This document shows positions 16,654 through 25,203 of a DNA stretch of 64,000 bases, piece by piece. The position numbers and the translations under genes are program-made. Source of the DNA: Geobacteraceae bacterium (GTDB lineage Bacteria; Desulfobacterota; Desulfuromonadia; Geobacterales; Geobacteraceae). Location: assembly GCA_009773645.1 (NCBI GenBank), contig WSYB01000008.1, positions 79,470-143,469 of the forward strand. The letters are read 5' to 3'. Every line of letters starts with the position of its first letter. Positions within the stretch are counted from its first letter, which is position 1. The notes below the pieces were generated by a model. It had not been told where the DNA came from. It saw only the letters and a program-made list of their open reading frames with translations, and did no database searches.

Positions 16654-18654
16654 CTAATACGCCCAGATGAGGAGCAGGACGAGGGTGACAAAGATATATA
16701 GCATATAGATGTGGACTTTCCCCAGCTGCAGTCTCCTGAGGAAGGAAAAGACCTCGCCCGTCACCCGGAAAAGGGGGAGGATCATTTGCTCCAGCAGTGT
16801 CTCGGAAACGTTGCTCGCGAAAACCTCCGGTCGGGGGAAATATCCCGGCAGTACCGGATTTGCACAGCGGGGGCGGATCACCCCCCCAAAGAGATTCACC
16901 GCCGTGTCGCCAAATGAGGATGCGGTGTACTGCATGCTTGATGCGGGACGCAGATAACCGCAGCCCCAGGTGCCGCCGCCGGCAACCGGCGCCGACCGGA
17001 GTCGCTTCCTTAATACGACGGACAGTGCACCGGCAAGCAACAATACTCCCCCCCCGGCGATGGTCAGCCAGCGTAGCGGCGGCACCGCCGCAATTACGTC
17101 ATATTTCCCGGCCAGTTCCGGCGCCCAGGTAAAGAGCGCCGGACGCAGCAAATTTACCATAACCTGCGGCAGAAGTCCGGCAGAAACGCAGAGAAGCGCC
17201 AGGACGCCCATGGGAGCAAGCATCTGCCAGCCCGGTTCGTGACCTTTTTCGGCCTCCGCTGTTCGCGGTAACCCCAGGAACGCCACGCCATAGAGCTTGA
17301 CAAAGCAGATTACGGCAAGCCCGCCGATAAGAGCCAAAAGCGGCGCTCCCATGGCCAGGTAAGGAACGGCAGCCGTTCTGGCCTCGGAAAAGAAACCGAG
17401 ATACAGTAAAAATTCGCTGACAAAGCCGTTCAGGGGCGGGAGGCCGCAGATGGCCACGATCCCAGTCAGAAAGAAAAGAGAGGTTACGGGCATGGGTCGG
17501 GCAAGCCCCCCCATCCTGTCGATCTGGCGGGTGCCCGTTGCGTGGATCAGGGTACCGGCTCCCAGAAAGAGAAGCGGCTTGAAAAGGGAGTGGTTCAGCA
17601 TATGCAAAAGCGCTCCGGCCATTCCCAGCACTAGGAGTGTGGGGTTGTGCGTAGCCTGGCCGATGACCGCGACCCCCACCCCGATGGTGATGATCCCGAT
17701 GTTTTCGATGCTGCTGCACGCCAGAAGCCTTTTTATGTCGCGCTGGGTAATGGCGAAGATTATTCCCAACAGTGCGGAGACGCTGCCGGCGGCCAGCAGG
17801 AGTATCCCCCACCAGAGAGGTGGGGTGTGGTAAAACGAGATGATCCGGATAATGCCGTAAATGCCCATTTTCAGCATTACCCCGGACATGACAGCGGAGA
17901 TGTGGCTCGGCGCATTGGCATGGGCGGCCGGAAGCCAGATGTGGAACGGCATCAGACCGGCCTTTACGCCAAAGCCGAAAAGGGCCGTGACGAATATGAC
18001 CGCAGCCGGGAATGCCGCAGCGGGCAGTGAGTTTGACGCAGGAAACTGAAAAGAATGGGTTGTACCCCGCAGCAGGGCGAACATGACAAACAGCGCCAGA
18101 GTGCCGGTGTGGGTGGCCACCAGGTAGACGATGCCTGCCTTTCGCACCTCACGGTTCTCATGTTCGGCGATCAGCGTGAAATAGGCGGAGAGGGCCATTA
18201 CTTCCCAGACCATGAGGAAGAGAACGCCGTTCCTGGTTGTCACCAGAAGGGCCATGGAGGCTGACAAAAGGCCGAAAAAGAAGGTGAGTTTCGGTTCCGT
18301 GGCGCGGTTGTGTGTCGCAGGCCAGTAGCCGACGGCAAAAACCGCGCCGCAGGCGGAGATGAGGAAAATCGGGAGAAGGAAAAGGGCGGAGAGGGGATCG
18401 ATGGCCATTTCACAGGGACCGAACGGCAGGGTCCAGTTAATGGTAAAGGTTTCGGTCCGCTCGTGGATGATCAGGGTCAGTGCACCGGAAAGGCCGAGGA
18501 GCCCGCTGAGTGTCAATGCAAGGGTGGCAATCTTTTGCCCCAGGCCGACGGTGTGCCGGAGCAGCAGTCCGGGAAGGCCGGAGAGGCCGGCCAAGGCGGC
18601 TGCGGTAAATATCAGGCCGGCGGGGTCTGTCATCCCCACCGCGGATACATCCAT
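16654..18654 (-). CDS. ehrA: Ehr complex 2 antiporter-like subunit, second NuoL paralogue
   Basis: A 666-aa HyfB/NuoL-like protein, close paralogue of the neighbour at 19427-21433; both share ETFTINWxLPFxxCE and the C-terminal WxCGYxRPAxxMQY. Conserved channel segments include KAGLMPFHIWLPAAHANAPS and LNHSLFKPLLFLGAGT. I chose ATG at 18654, which has GGAG nine bases upstream and gives a length close to the paralogue (668 aa); the reading frame stays open to 18750 but that stretch is AT-rich and unlike the family. A MazEF pair on the other strand separates it from the first ehrA, so it may need its own promoter or read-through. Confidence 0.85.
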   Translation of the reverse strand: MDVSAVGMTDPAGLIFTAAALAGLSGLPGLLLRHTVGLGQKIATLALTLSGLLGLSGALTLIIHERTETFTINWTLPFGPCEMAIDPLSALFLLPIFLISACGAVFAVGYWPATHNRATEPKLTFFFGLLSASMALLVTTRNGVLFLMVWEVMALSAYFTLIAEHENREVRKAGIVYLVATHTGTLALFVMFALLRGTTHSFQFPASNSLPAAAFPAAVIFVTALFGFGVKAGLMPFHIWLPAAHANAPSHISAVMSGVMLKMGIYGIIRIISFYHTPPLWWGILLLAAGSVSALLGIIFAITQRDIKRLLACSSIENIGIITIGVGVAVIGQATHNPTLLVLGMAGALLHMLNHSLFKPLLFLGAGTLIHATGTRQIDRMGGLARPMPVTSLFFLTGIVAICGLPPLNGFVSEFLLYLGFFSEARTAAVPYLAMGAPLLALIGGLAVICFVKLYGVAFLGLPRTAEAEKGHEPGWQMLAPMGVLALLCVSAGLLPQVMVNLLRPALFTWAPELAGKYDVIAAVPPLRWLTIAGGGVLLLAGALSVVLRKRLRSAPVAGGGTWGCGYLRPASSMQYTASSFGDTAVNLFGGVIRPRCANPVLPGYFPRPEVFASNVSETLLEQMILPLFRVTGEVFSFLRRLQLGKVHIYMLYIFVTLVLLLIWAY

Positions 18655-18794
18655 TGGTTTGAACTCCAGAGAGTAAGAATAAATCACATAATAAATTGGC
18701 TGGATTTTGCCTGAATAAAAGTGGTAATAAAAATTACTGACACACTGCAAAACTATATGTTATTATTTTTTACGCGTCAATAATTAATTAGGAC

Positions 18795-19046
18795 ATGCAG
18801 GAGCTGATCGTGCCGAATACCCGTTTGAACATCACCCTTCCCACCCCTATTGTCGATGATATCAAATCTCTGTACGGCCCACGGGGGATCAGCCAGTTTC
18901 TTGAGGAGGCGGCCAGGGAAAAACTTGCGGAGCTGAAGAAGAAGGCCTTCAAGGGGCTTATTGAAGGGTATCAGGCGACGGCGGAGGAGACGGTAGAGGT
19001 GCTCAAGAAGTTTGAATCGGCGGTAACGGAGAAGCGTGATGTTTAA
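18795..19046 (+). CDS. Antitoxin of a MazEF-type pair
   Basis: An 83-aa protein. The N-terminal NTRLNITLPTPIVDDIKSLY and ISQFLEEAAREKLAEL look like a ribbon-helix-helix DNA-binding domain, followed by an acidic C-terminal region that would wrap the toxin. It overlaps the toxin gene by eight bases. The pair runs against the Ehr operon, between two ehrA paralogues. Confidence 0.75.
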   Translation: MQELIVPNTRLNITLPTPIVDDIKSLYGPRGISQFLEEAAREKLAELKKKAFKGLIEGYQATAEETVEVLKKFESAVTEKRDV

Positions 19047-19377
19047 AAGGGGGGGTATCTATCCGGTCAATCTTGCCCATGAGGGGGAAAATCCCCGGGA
19101 AACCTGCCCCTGCCTGGTGGTGAGCAACAATATCAGCAACGAGTATTCACCCATCGTGACCATCATTCCCCTTTCCTTTGCGAACATGGAGAAGATCTAC
19201 GACTTCGAAACCCACCTCCCTGCTGCCAGGACCGGCCTTGCCAGGGACGCAAAGATCAGTTCCCACATCATCATCACCATCGACAAGGCGCGGGTGGTCG
19301 GCGAGCGGATCGGTTTTCTGAACAGGAACCTGATGGAGCAGGTGGATAAGGCGCTGCGCCTGCAGCTCGGTCTGTAA
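19039..19377 (+). CDS. MazF/PemK-family toxin (mRNA interferase)
   Basis: A 112-aa PemK-like protein: FKRGGIYPVNLAHEGENPRETCPCLVVSNN, shortened here to its two marks RGGIYPVNLA and RPCLVVSN-like TCPCLVVSNN, then SPIVTIIPLS and KISSHIIITIDKARV. MazF proteins cut mRNA at short motifs. The ATG at 19039 follows a GTG at 19036 that is also possible. About 50 bases downstream the convergent ehrA gene ends; a small GC-rich hairpin of the GTAGGGGC family lies there. Confidence 0.82.
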   Translation: MFKRGGIYPVNLAHEGENPRETCPCLVVSNNISNEYSPIVTIIPLSFANMEKIYDFETHLPAARTGLARDAKISSHIIITIDKARVVGERIGFLNRNLMEQVDKALRLQLGL

Positions 19378-19405
19378 GGGGAGGGTCTGTGCCTGCCTTG
19401 TAAAT

Positions 19406-19430
19406 GGGCACCCGCAAGGGGTGCCCCTAC
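19406..19430. repeat. Half copy of the GTAGGGGC hairpin family
   Basis: GGGCACCCGCAAGGGGTGCCC forms a hairpin followed by CTAC. It is a single-hairpin copy of the element seen in full at 29397-29443 and 61336-61390, and it lies between the MazF-like toxin and the convergent ehrA end. Confidence 0.6.
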
Positions 19431-21433
19431 TGTGCCCAGATGAGGAGCAGCACCAGGGTGGCAAAGGTATAGAGGATATAGAGGTGGAGCTGGCCGTGCT
19501 GTAATTTTCTGACCACGGAAAGTTTTTCGTTGGCTCTTCTGAGAAATGGCAGATATATCAACTCCAGTACCGTTTCCGGGACGTGACTGGCAAAGCGTGC
19601 TGCACCGGCAAACAATCCCTTTATCTCCGGTAGTTCCCGATGAGGTCGGAGTACCCCCCCAGAGAGTTTCACCAGCATTTCCCCAAAAGAAGAGGCGCTG
19701 TACTGCATGCGGGGCGCCGGCCTGGCATAGCCGCAGTCCCAGGTGCCCGTGCTACCCACGGAGCCGGCCTTTAGCCGCTTGCGAAAAATAAATGCAAGCC
19801 CCGCGACAATTCCCAGCAGCGCAAAACTTACTACGGTTATCCAGCCCAGCGGAGCGGCTGTTGCGAGGCGTCTGCCGCTGACCGCCAGCTCCGGGAGCCA
19901 CGCGAAGGCAGCTCTTTCCAGGAGCTGTGCAACCGCCGGGGGGAAAATTCCAATGAATCCGCAAAGGATGGCCAGAAACAGCATCGGCGCGCGCATCTCC
20001 CACCCACCCTCATGGGCCTCTCCGGCTTCCCTGGAGCGAGGAAGCCCGAGAAAGGCGATGCCGTAAACCTTTATGAAACAGGCCACAGCCAATCCCCCGA
20101 TGAGGGCGAGGGACGGTGCAGCCAGCGCCAGAAACGGCATTGCCGCGCCAGTCCCCTCTTTGACTCCCGAGAAAAAGCCGAGATAGATGAGGAATTCGCT
20201 GACAAAGCCGTTCAGCGGCGGGAGGCCGCAGATGGCTACGGCGCCTGTGAGGAAGGAGACCGCGGTGTACGGAATGCGGCGGGCCAGACCCCCCATCAGA
20301 TCGATCTCCCTGGTGCCGATGGCGTGGATCACCGAGCCGGCGCTGAGAAACAGGAGTGACTTGAAGATGGCGTGGTTCAGTACGTGCAAAAGTGCCCCTG
20401 CCAGCCCGAGGAGCACGAGGGTGGGATTGCCCATGGTCCGGCCGATCAGCGCAACGCCGATCCCCATGGCGATGATTCCGATGTTTTCGATGCTGTGGTA
20501 AGCGAGGAGGCGTTTCAGGTCATGCTGCCCGATGGCAAAGGTTACCCCCAGTACGCCGGAAACGATGCCGATGACCAGTACCGTTATCCCCCACCAGAGT
20601 GGAATGTGGGTGAAAAAGGAGAGTGTCCGGACCAGGCCGTAGATCCCCATTTTGATCAAAACTCCCGACATGAGGGCTGAAACGTGGCTCGGCGCGTTGG
20701 CGTGGGCGGAGGGAAGCCAGATATGGAGCGGCATCAGGCCGGCTTTCAAGCCGAAACCGAACAGCGCGGCGGCAAATATCGCTGCAGCCAGAGGTCCGGC
20801 GGCGTCCAGTGAATTAACGAGAGGAAACCGGAACGATGAGCCGGCTGTCCGCAGCAGGGCGAACATGGCGAACAGAGCCAACGTGCCGATGTGGGTGGTG
20901 ATCATATATAGCGTTCCCGCTTCGCGCACTTCGGGTTTTTCATCTTCGGCGGTCAGGGCGAAATAACAGGAAATGGCCATTATTTCCCAGGCCATGAGAA
21001 AGAGGACACCGTTTCGGGCCATAACCAGGAGCGCAAGGGCGGAGGTCAAAAGGCCGAAAAAGAACGTCAGTTTCCGTATGTTAGCTGGATGTTTCGCCGC
21101 GGGCCAGTAACCGTTGGCGTATAATGCGCAGCAGAGGGAAACGACAAAGATGGGAAGAAGAAACAGGGCGGAGAGCGGGTCGATGCCGATTTCACAGGCG
21201 TCGAACGGCAGGCTCCAGTTGATGGTGAAGGTTTCCGTGCGCTCGGTCATGAAAACGGCGGCGGCGCCCGAAATGCCGGCCAGTGAACCTGCCGCCATCA
21301 GAGCTGTGGCAAATTTCTGCCCGATGCCGGAAGCATTTTTGAGGAACAGCCCGGGTACGCCTGAGGATGCGGTAAGCAGGACACCGAAAAACAGGAGAGC
21401 GCCGATAATCGTTACCTCTCCTGTTGCTTCCAT
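19427..21433 (-). CDS. ehrA: Ehr complex 2 antiporter-like subunit, first NuoL paralogue
   Basis: A 668-aa HyfB/NuoL-like membrane protein, second gene of the locus 2 operon. Channel segments include AWEIMAISCYFALTAEDEK, KAGLMPLHIWLPSAHANAPS and LNHAIFKSLLFLSAGS. Its start codon shares one base with the regulator stop (TAATG), so translation is coupled to that gene. Two such subunits, plus ehrD, could give the complex three antiporter-like units, as in complex I, whereas locus 1 has only two. Confidence 0.87.
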   Translation of the reverse strand: MEATGEVTIIGALLFFGVLLTASSGVPGLFLKNASGIGQKFATALMAAGSLAGISGAAAVFMTERTETFTINWSLPFDACEIGIDPLSALFLLPIFVVSLCCALYANGYWPAAKHPANIRKLTFFFGLLTSALALLVMARNGVLFLMAWEIMAISCYFALTAEDEKPEVREAGTLYMITTHIGTLALFAMFALLRTAGSSFRFPLVNSLDAAGPLAAAIFAAALFGFGLKAGLMPLHIWLPSAHANAPSHVSALMSGVLIKMGIYGLVRTLSFFTHIPLWWGITVLVIGIVSGVLGVTFAIGQHDLKRLLAYHSIENIGIIAMGIGVALIGRTMGNPTLVLLGLAGALLHVLNHAIFKSLLFLSAGSVIHAIGTREIDLMGGLARRIPYTAVSFLTGAVAICGLPPLNGFVSEFLIYLGFFSGVKEGTGAAMPFLALAAPSLALIGGLAVACFIKVYGIAFLGLPRSREAGEAHEGGWEMRAPMLFLAILCGFIGIFPPAVAQLLERAAFAWLPELAVSGRRLATAAPLGWITVVSFALLGIVAGLAFIFRKRLKAGSVGSTGTWDCGYARPAPRMQYSASSFGEMLVKLSGGVLRPHRELPEIKGLFAGAARFASHVPETVLELIYLPFLRRANEKLSVVRKLQHGQLHLYILYTFATLVLLLIWAQ

Positions 21434-22113
21434 TAGCGCCCCCCAAGTTCGGACTCGATGGTCTTAATAGTCGCCATGATTTCGGCCTTTGTCCCCTGGC
21501 GCTGCAGAACCGCTTTGAAGCGCTCGTCGCGCAATGCATAGGCGAGCTTTGCCAGGAGGTGCAAGTGGGTCTTCACCGTAGGGCTGACCAGGGTGAAGAG
21601 GATGTGGACCGGCTTACCGTCAATGGCTTTAAAATCGATCGGTTTCTCCAGGAAGCAGAGGGTTACCGTCGGAGCCGCCACATGGAGGAGGATGGGATTC
21701 CGTACGTGGGGAATGGCGATGCCGTCACCGATGGCGGTGGTGCCGAGGGCTTCCCGTGCCAGGAGGACCTGGAGCATGAACTCCCGGTCAACCTGGGGAG
21801 GGAGTTGCAGCAGGGACACCACATTTTTCAGGACCTCCGGCTTTTCATCCCCCCTGATGCCGAAGTGGACACCACCCGCTTCAAGCGCTGCCGAAAGCTT
21901 CGGGAGCGGCTCTTCCTGGGGCTCTGCGGGAAAAAATATTTCCGGCGACAGTTTGATGCCGTGTTCTGTCGCCCATTCGAGAAGGTCTACCCGGTTTAAC
22001 CGATACCGGTCGTTTACCTTGCAAGCGGGAAGCCCTTCCTTTTTTATCCACTGCACGACGGTTTTTTCCGGTACCTGCATCAGTTTGGCGACTTCCGCGA
22101 TGTCTAACAGCAT
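21433..22113 (-). CDS. Regulator fusing an excisionase-type HTH to a PTS EIIA-Ntr domain
   Basis: A 226-aa protein. Residues about 1-50 form a MerR/excisionase-like helix-turn-helix (LDIAEVAKLMQVPEKTVVQW, then LPACKVNDRYRLNRVDLLEW). Residues about 70-220 are a PtsN-like EIIA domain, with the phosphorylatable His136 in GDGIAIPHVRNP. Such a fusion would let the phosphorylation state of the PTS-Ntr chain change DNA binding or partner contact. It heads the Ehr-2 operon and is coupled to ehrA by TAATG, so control of this operon is the simplest guess. A sigma-70 promoter lies about 100 bases upstream. Confidence 0.85.
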   Translation of the reverse strand: MLLDIAEVAKLMQVPEKTVVQWIKKEGLPACKVNDRYRLNRVDLLEWATEHGIKLSPEIFFPAEPQEEPLPKLSAALEAGGVHFGIRGDEKPEVLKNVVSLLQLPPQVDREFMLQVLLAREALGTTAIGDGIAIPHVRNPILLHVAAPTVTLCFLEKPIDFKAIDGKPVHILFTLVSPTVKTHLHLLAKLAYALRDERFKAVLQRQGTKAEIMATIKTIESELGGR

Positions 22114-22214
22114 TAACAGCTCCTTGTGCCGGATTCACCGCCAACGCCCAAATGGATGGCGTTTATGTATTCAACGTCCATCTGCGGCGAGAGGAAGACC
22201 CTGATTAAAAAAAC

Positions 22215-22243
22215 ATTATATGCTGCCATTTTTTATCAGTCAA
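22215..22243 (-). promoter_or_regulatory. Sigma-70 promoter of the Ehr-2 operon
   Basis: On the minus strand TTGACT (22238-22243) and TATAAT (22215-22220) are separated by 17 bases, close to consensus. Transcription would start near 22208, leaving a leader of about 95 bases before the regulator gene. Confidence 0.7.
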
Positions 22244-22632
22244 CACCTTAATTAAAATCGCTTCTGACGGCCATCTATGCGGTTGCATTCTCTTTTTCAA
22301 GATCTGTTTCGTCCATTACGCTGGGTTCGGTTCCGGCTAACAAGAAAAAATCATTATTTCTACCCGCAATATTAGTATTGACAAACAGGGTATTGAGGTT
22401 TATAGATGTAAGTATCCTCGCATAGCCCAAGTTTGTTACTTCTAACATGTCATCCCAAATTGTTACGGAACCCCAAGCTAACATACTTCATTGGAAAATT
22501 TAATCTGTCACCCAGGGCATCTTTCCCCCAGCGTGTTCGTGTCTCATCACCCGCAAAAGCATTTAACTATTGCCATGGCTTTGCCGATATCAATTGAATA
22601 GTTGCGTCATTCAGAAGAATTCAGGAGAACCG
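22244..22632. other. Divergent gap upstream of rho
   Basis: About 390 bases between the Ehr-2 promoter and rho. A 69-codon minus-strand frame (22275-22484) has no ribosome site or recognisable motif and I do not call it. No convincing rho promoter or leader attenuator could be picked by eye; an AGGAG ribosome site stands at 22623-22627. Confidence 0.4.
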
Positions 22633-23880
22633 ATGAATCTGCAAGAATTAAAAGGTAAAAAGATTAACGATTTGGCTGCCATTGCCAAGGGGCTCAACAT
22701 TGAGGGGGCTTCCAGCCTGCGCAAACAGGACCTTATCTTTGCCATTCTCAATGCCCAGACTGAGAAGAACGGAATGATCTTCGGCGAAGGGGTTCTGGAG
22801 ACCCTCCCCGATGGCTTCGGATTCTTAAGGGCCCCCGATTACAACTATCTGCCGGGGCCCGATGACATATACGTTTCACCCAGCCAGATCCGGCGGTTCA
22901 ACCTCCATACCGGCGATACCGTTTCCGGGCAGATCAGGCCGCCAAAGGAGGGGGAACGGTATTTTGCACTTCTCAAGGTGGAATCGGTCAATCATGAGCC
23001 GCCTGAAGTGGCCAGGGACAAGATCCTGTTCGACAACCTGACCCCCCTCTATCCCCAGGAAAAACTCAAGCTGGAGACCGCGCCTGACAACATGCCCATG
23101 CGGGTCATGGAGCTGATTGCCCCCATCGGCAAAGGGCAGCGCGGTCTTATCGTCGCCCCGCCGCGCACCGGCAAGACCATGTTGATCCAGAATATTGCCA
23201 ATTCCATAGCGGCAAACCATCCCGAGGTGTTTCTCATCGTCCTTCTCATCGACGAACGGCCGGAAGAAGTGACCGACATGCAGCGTTCCGTGAATGGGGA
23301 GGTGATTTCCTCCACTTTCGATGAGCCTGCTTCGCGGCATATCCAGGTGGCGGAAATGGTGATCGAGAAGGCCAAGCGCCTGGTTGAGCACAAGCGCGAT
23401 GTGGTGATCCTGCTCGACTCGATTACCCGGCTGGCTCGCGCCTACAATACGGTAATTCCTCCTTCCGGCAAGATACTTTCCGGTGGGGTCGACTCTAACG
23501 CCCTGCACAAGCCGAAACGCTTTTTCGGCGCGGCCCGCAACATCGAGGAAGGCGGGTCGCTCACCATCATTGCTACCGCCCTTGTCGACACCGGCAGCAA
23601 GATGGACGAGGTCATCTTCGAGGAGTTCAAGGGGACCGGCAACATGGAACTCCATCTGGAACGCAAGCTGGTAGAGAAGCGGACCTTCCCGGCCATTGAC
23701 ATCAACAAGTCCGGCACCCGAAAAGAGGAGCTGTTGATCGACAAAACCGCCCTCAACCGGATATGGATACTCCGCAAGGTGCTTCATCCCATGAATGTGG
23801 TCGATAGTATGGAATTTCTCCTATCCAAACTGGAAGGGACCAAGACCAACCAGGCGTTCCTCGATTCCATGAGCAAGTAG
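22633..23880 (+). CDS. rho: Transcription termination factor Rho
   Basis: A 415-aa hexameric RNA helicase that ends transcription at Rho-dependent sites. Visible parts: N-terminal helical domain ([18 protein letters not shown]), cold-shock RNA-binding region ([20 protein letters not shown] around 61-80), Walker A PPRTGKT (176-182), ATPase segment [14 protein letters not shown], Walker [11 protein letters not shown] and the R-loop region. I start it at 22633 because of the AGGAG site and because homologues begin MNLQELK; an upstream in-frame ATG would add 21 unrelated residues. Length is typical. Confidence 0.97.
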   Translation: MNLQELKGKKINDLAAIAKGLNIEGASSLRKQDLIFAILNAQTEKNGMIFGEGVLETLPDGFGFLRAPDYNYLPGPDDIYVSPSQIRRFNLHTGDTVSGQIRPPKEGERYFALLKVESVNHEPPEVARDKILFDNLTPLYPQEKLKLETAPDNMPMRVMELIAPIGKGQRGLIVAPPRTGKTMLIQNIANSIAANHPEVFLIVLLIDERPEEVTDMQRSVNGEVISSTFDEPASRHIQVAEMVIEKAKRLVEHKRDVVILLDSITRLARAYNTVIPPSGKILSGGVDSNALHKPKRFFGAARNIEEGGSLTIIATALVDTGSKMDEVIFEEFKGTGNMELHLERKLVEKRTFPAIDINKSGTRKEELLIDKTALNRIWILRKVLHPMNVVDSMEFLLSKLEGTKTNQAFLDSMSK

Positions 23881-24045
23881 GAGCCCCGCGCATTAGCTCA
23901 CACAAGGGCAGCACGCGGGTCTGCCTTACCGCATACATGGCCGTAAAAATGTCTTGAAAAAAAAGGACGAAGGTGGTAACTTTTAACCTTTCGAATGTGC
24001 AATAAATAGATGCTCGGGCACAATGCTCCAAGCGAGGAGGAAGTT

Positions 24046-24243
24046 ATGAGAGAAGGAATTCATCCAAAGTACACGGAAGTGACGGTGAAATGCCTGTGCG
24101 GCAACACCTTCCAGACCCGCTCAACCAAGCCGGAGATAAACACGGAGATATGCTCCGCATGCCATCCCTTCTTTACCGGGAAACAGAAACTGGTTGATAC
24201 CGCAGGTCGCGTGGAAAGATTCAAAAAGAGATACGGCATGTAA
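24046..24243 (+). CDS. rpmE: Ribosomal protein L31 (zinc-binding type)
   Basis: A 65-aa L31 with the C+ form zinc ligands: KCLCGNTF and [14 protein letters not shown]31 helps bridge the ribosomal subunits and can act as a zinc store. The start at 24046 has GAGGAGG six bases upstream and matches the family N terminus MREGIHPKY; the longer frame from 24010 is not supported. A strong terminator follows. Confidence 0.96.
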   Translation: MREGIHPKYTEVTVKCLCGNTFQTRSTKPEINTEICSACHPFFTGKQKLVDTAGRVERFKKRYGM

Positions 24244-24271
24244 AAAAGCCCCCGGGCTTGCGGATTTTATA

Positions 24272-24312
24272 AAGGGGATTTTGTCCATGGCGAAATCCCC
24301 TTATCTGTTTTT
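24272..24312 (+). terminator. Rho-independent terminator after rpmE
   Basis: AAGGGGATTT and AAATCCCCTT form a 10-base stem, followed by ATCTGTTTTT. Confidence 0.75.
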
Positions 24313-24430
24313 CAGGCACGGCTTCGTTAATTGACATTTGCTGCAATGTAACCGTGCGACGCGCAACGTTCAGTGTGCAACGGGTATTACTTGCACGCGG
24401 CACATAGCGCGCGGGACGAGAAATATTTTT

Positions 24431-25120
24431 ATGAAGGTTGCGCTTCTCCAGCATACTCCCGATCCGGAATTGACGGTGGCCCTTGCCGCGCGGCTCTGCT
24501 ATTCGCCGGTCACCATCGACGAGTTGAAAGAGAAGCTCTCCGGCGCCGATATAAAAGGTTTCCTCGATAAAATCATGTCCCTCGGTCACCAGTCGGTGCT
24601 GGAGCACGCCTCTTTCACCTTTGGCATCGAGGGGATTTCACGGGTAACCTCCCATCAACTTGTGCGCCACCGGGTCGCCTCCTATTCCCAGCAGTCACAG
24701 CGATACGTTTCCCACAAGGAGCGGTTTGCCGCGGTCGTCCCGCAGAGTATCGCCGAGCGACCGGAAGTTCTGGCGCGGTTTGATGCCCAGTTGCAAGCCC
24801 TGCATGAGCTCTATGCCGACATGATGGAGGCCGGCGTCCCCGCAGAGGATGCCCGCTTCATTCTTCCCAACGCCACCGAGACCAAGATCATGGTGACCAT
24901 GAACGCCCGTGAACTCACGCACTTTTTTGCGCTTCGCTGCTGTGAGCGTGCCCAGTGGGAGATTAGGGCCATGGCCTTGGAGATGCTGAAGCTGGTCAAG
25001 GGGGTTGCCCCGACCATATTCAAGGATGCCGGCCCGGGGTGTCTCGTCGGACCTTGCCCGGAAGGGGCGATGACCTGCGGGAAGGCCGCCGGCGTCAGGG
25101 AATTTTTCCGTAACATGTAG
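24431..25120 (+). CDS. thyX: FAD-dependent thymidylate synthase ThyX
   Basis: Makes dTMP from dUMP with methylene-tetrahydrofolate, using FAD and NADPH. The 229-aa protein carries the ThyX motif RHRVASYSQQSQR (79-91), plus HQSVLEHASFTF near 53-64 and an NARELTHFFALRCCERAQWEIR region that contacts nucleotide. I use ATG at 24431, which gives the family N terminus MKVALLQ; the upstream frame from 24338 runs through AT-rich sequence. No strong ribosome site precedes the chosen start. It replaces ThyA in many anaerobes. Confidence 0.95.
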   Translation: MKVALLQHTPDPELTVALAARLCYSPVTIDELKEKLSGADIKGFLDKIMSLGHQSVLEHASFTFGIEGISRVTSHQLVRHRVASYSQQSQRYVSHKERFAAVVPQSIAERPEVLARFDAQLQALHELYADMMEAGVPAEDARFILPNATETKIMVTMNARELTHFFALRCCERAQWEIRAMALEMLKLVKGVAPTIFKDAGPGCLVGPCPEGAMTCGKAAGVREFFRNM

Positions 25121-25183
25121 GGGCAGGGTTTCCCTGCCCATGAGAAGATGAAGGCAATAGGGCGGGGCGACCCCGTCCTTACA
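25117..25183. repeat. GTAGGGGC family element after thyX
   Basis: Begins GTAGGGGCAGGGTTTCCCTG (first hairpin), about 30 unrelated bases, then GGGCGGGGCGACCCCGTCC and TTAC (second hairpin). It overlaps the last bases of thyX and fits the two-hairpin form seen at 29397-29443. Confidence 0.65.
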
Positions 25184-25203
25184 GCAGATTGAATGAGGGG
25201 TAC

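Noticed and set aside
22275..22484. 69-codon minus-strand frame upstream of rho
   Set aside because: No ribosome site, no motif, and it lies in the expected promoter region for both directions.
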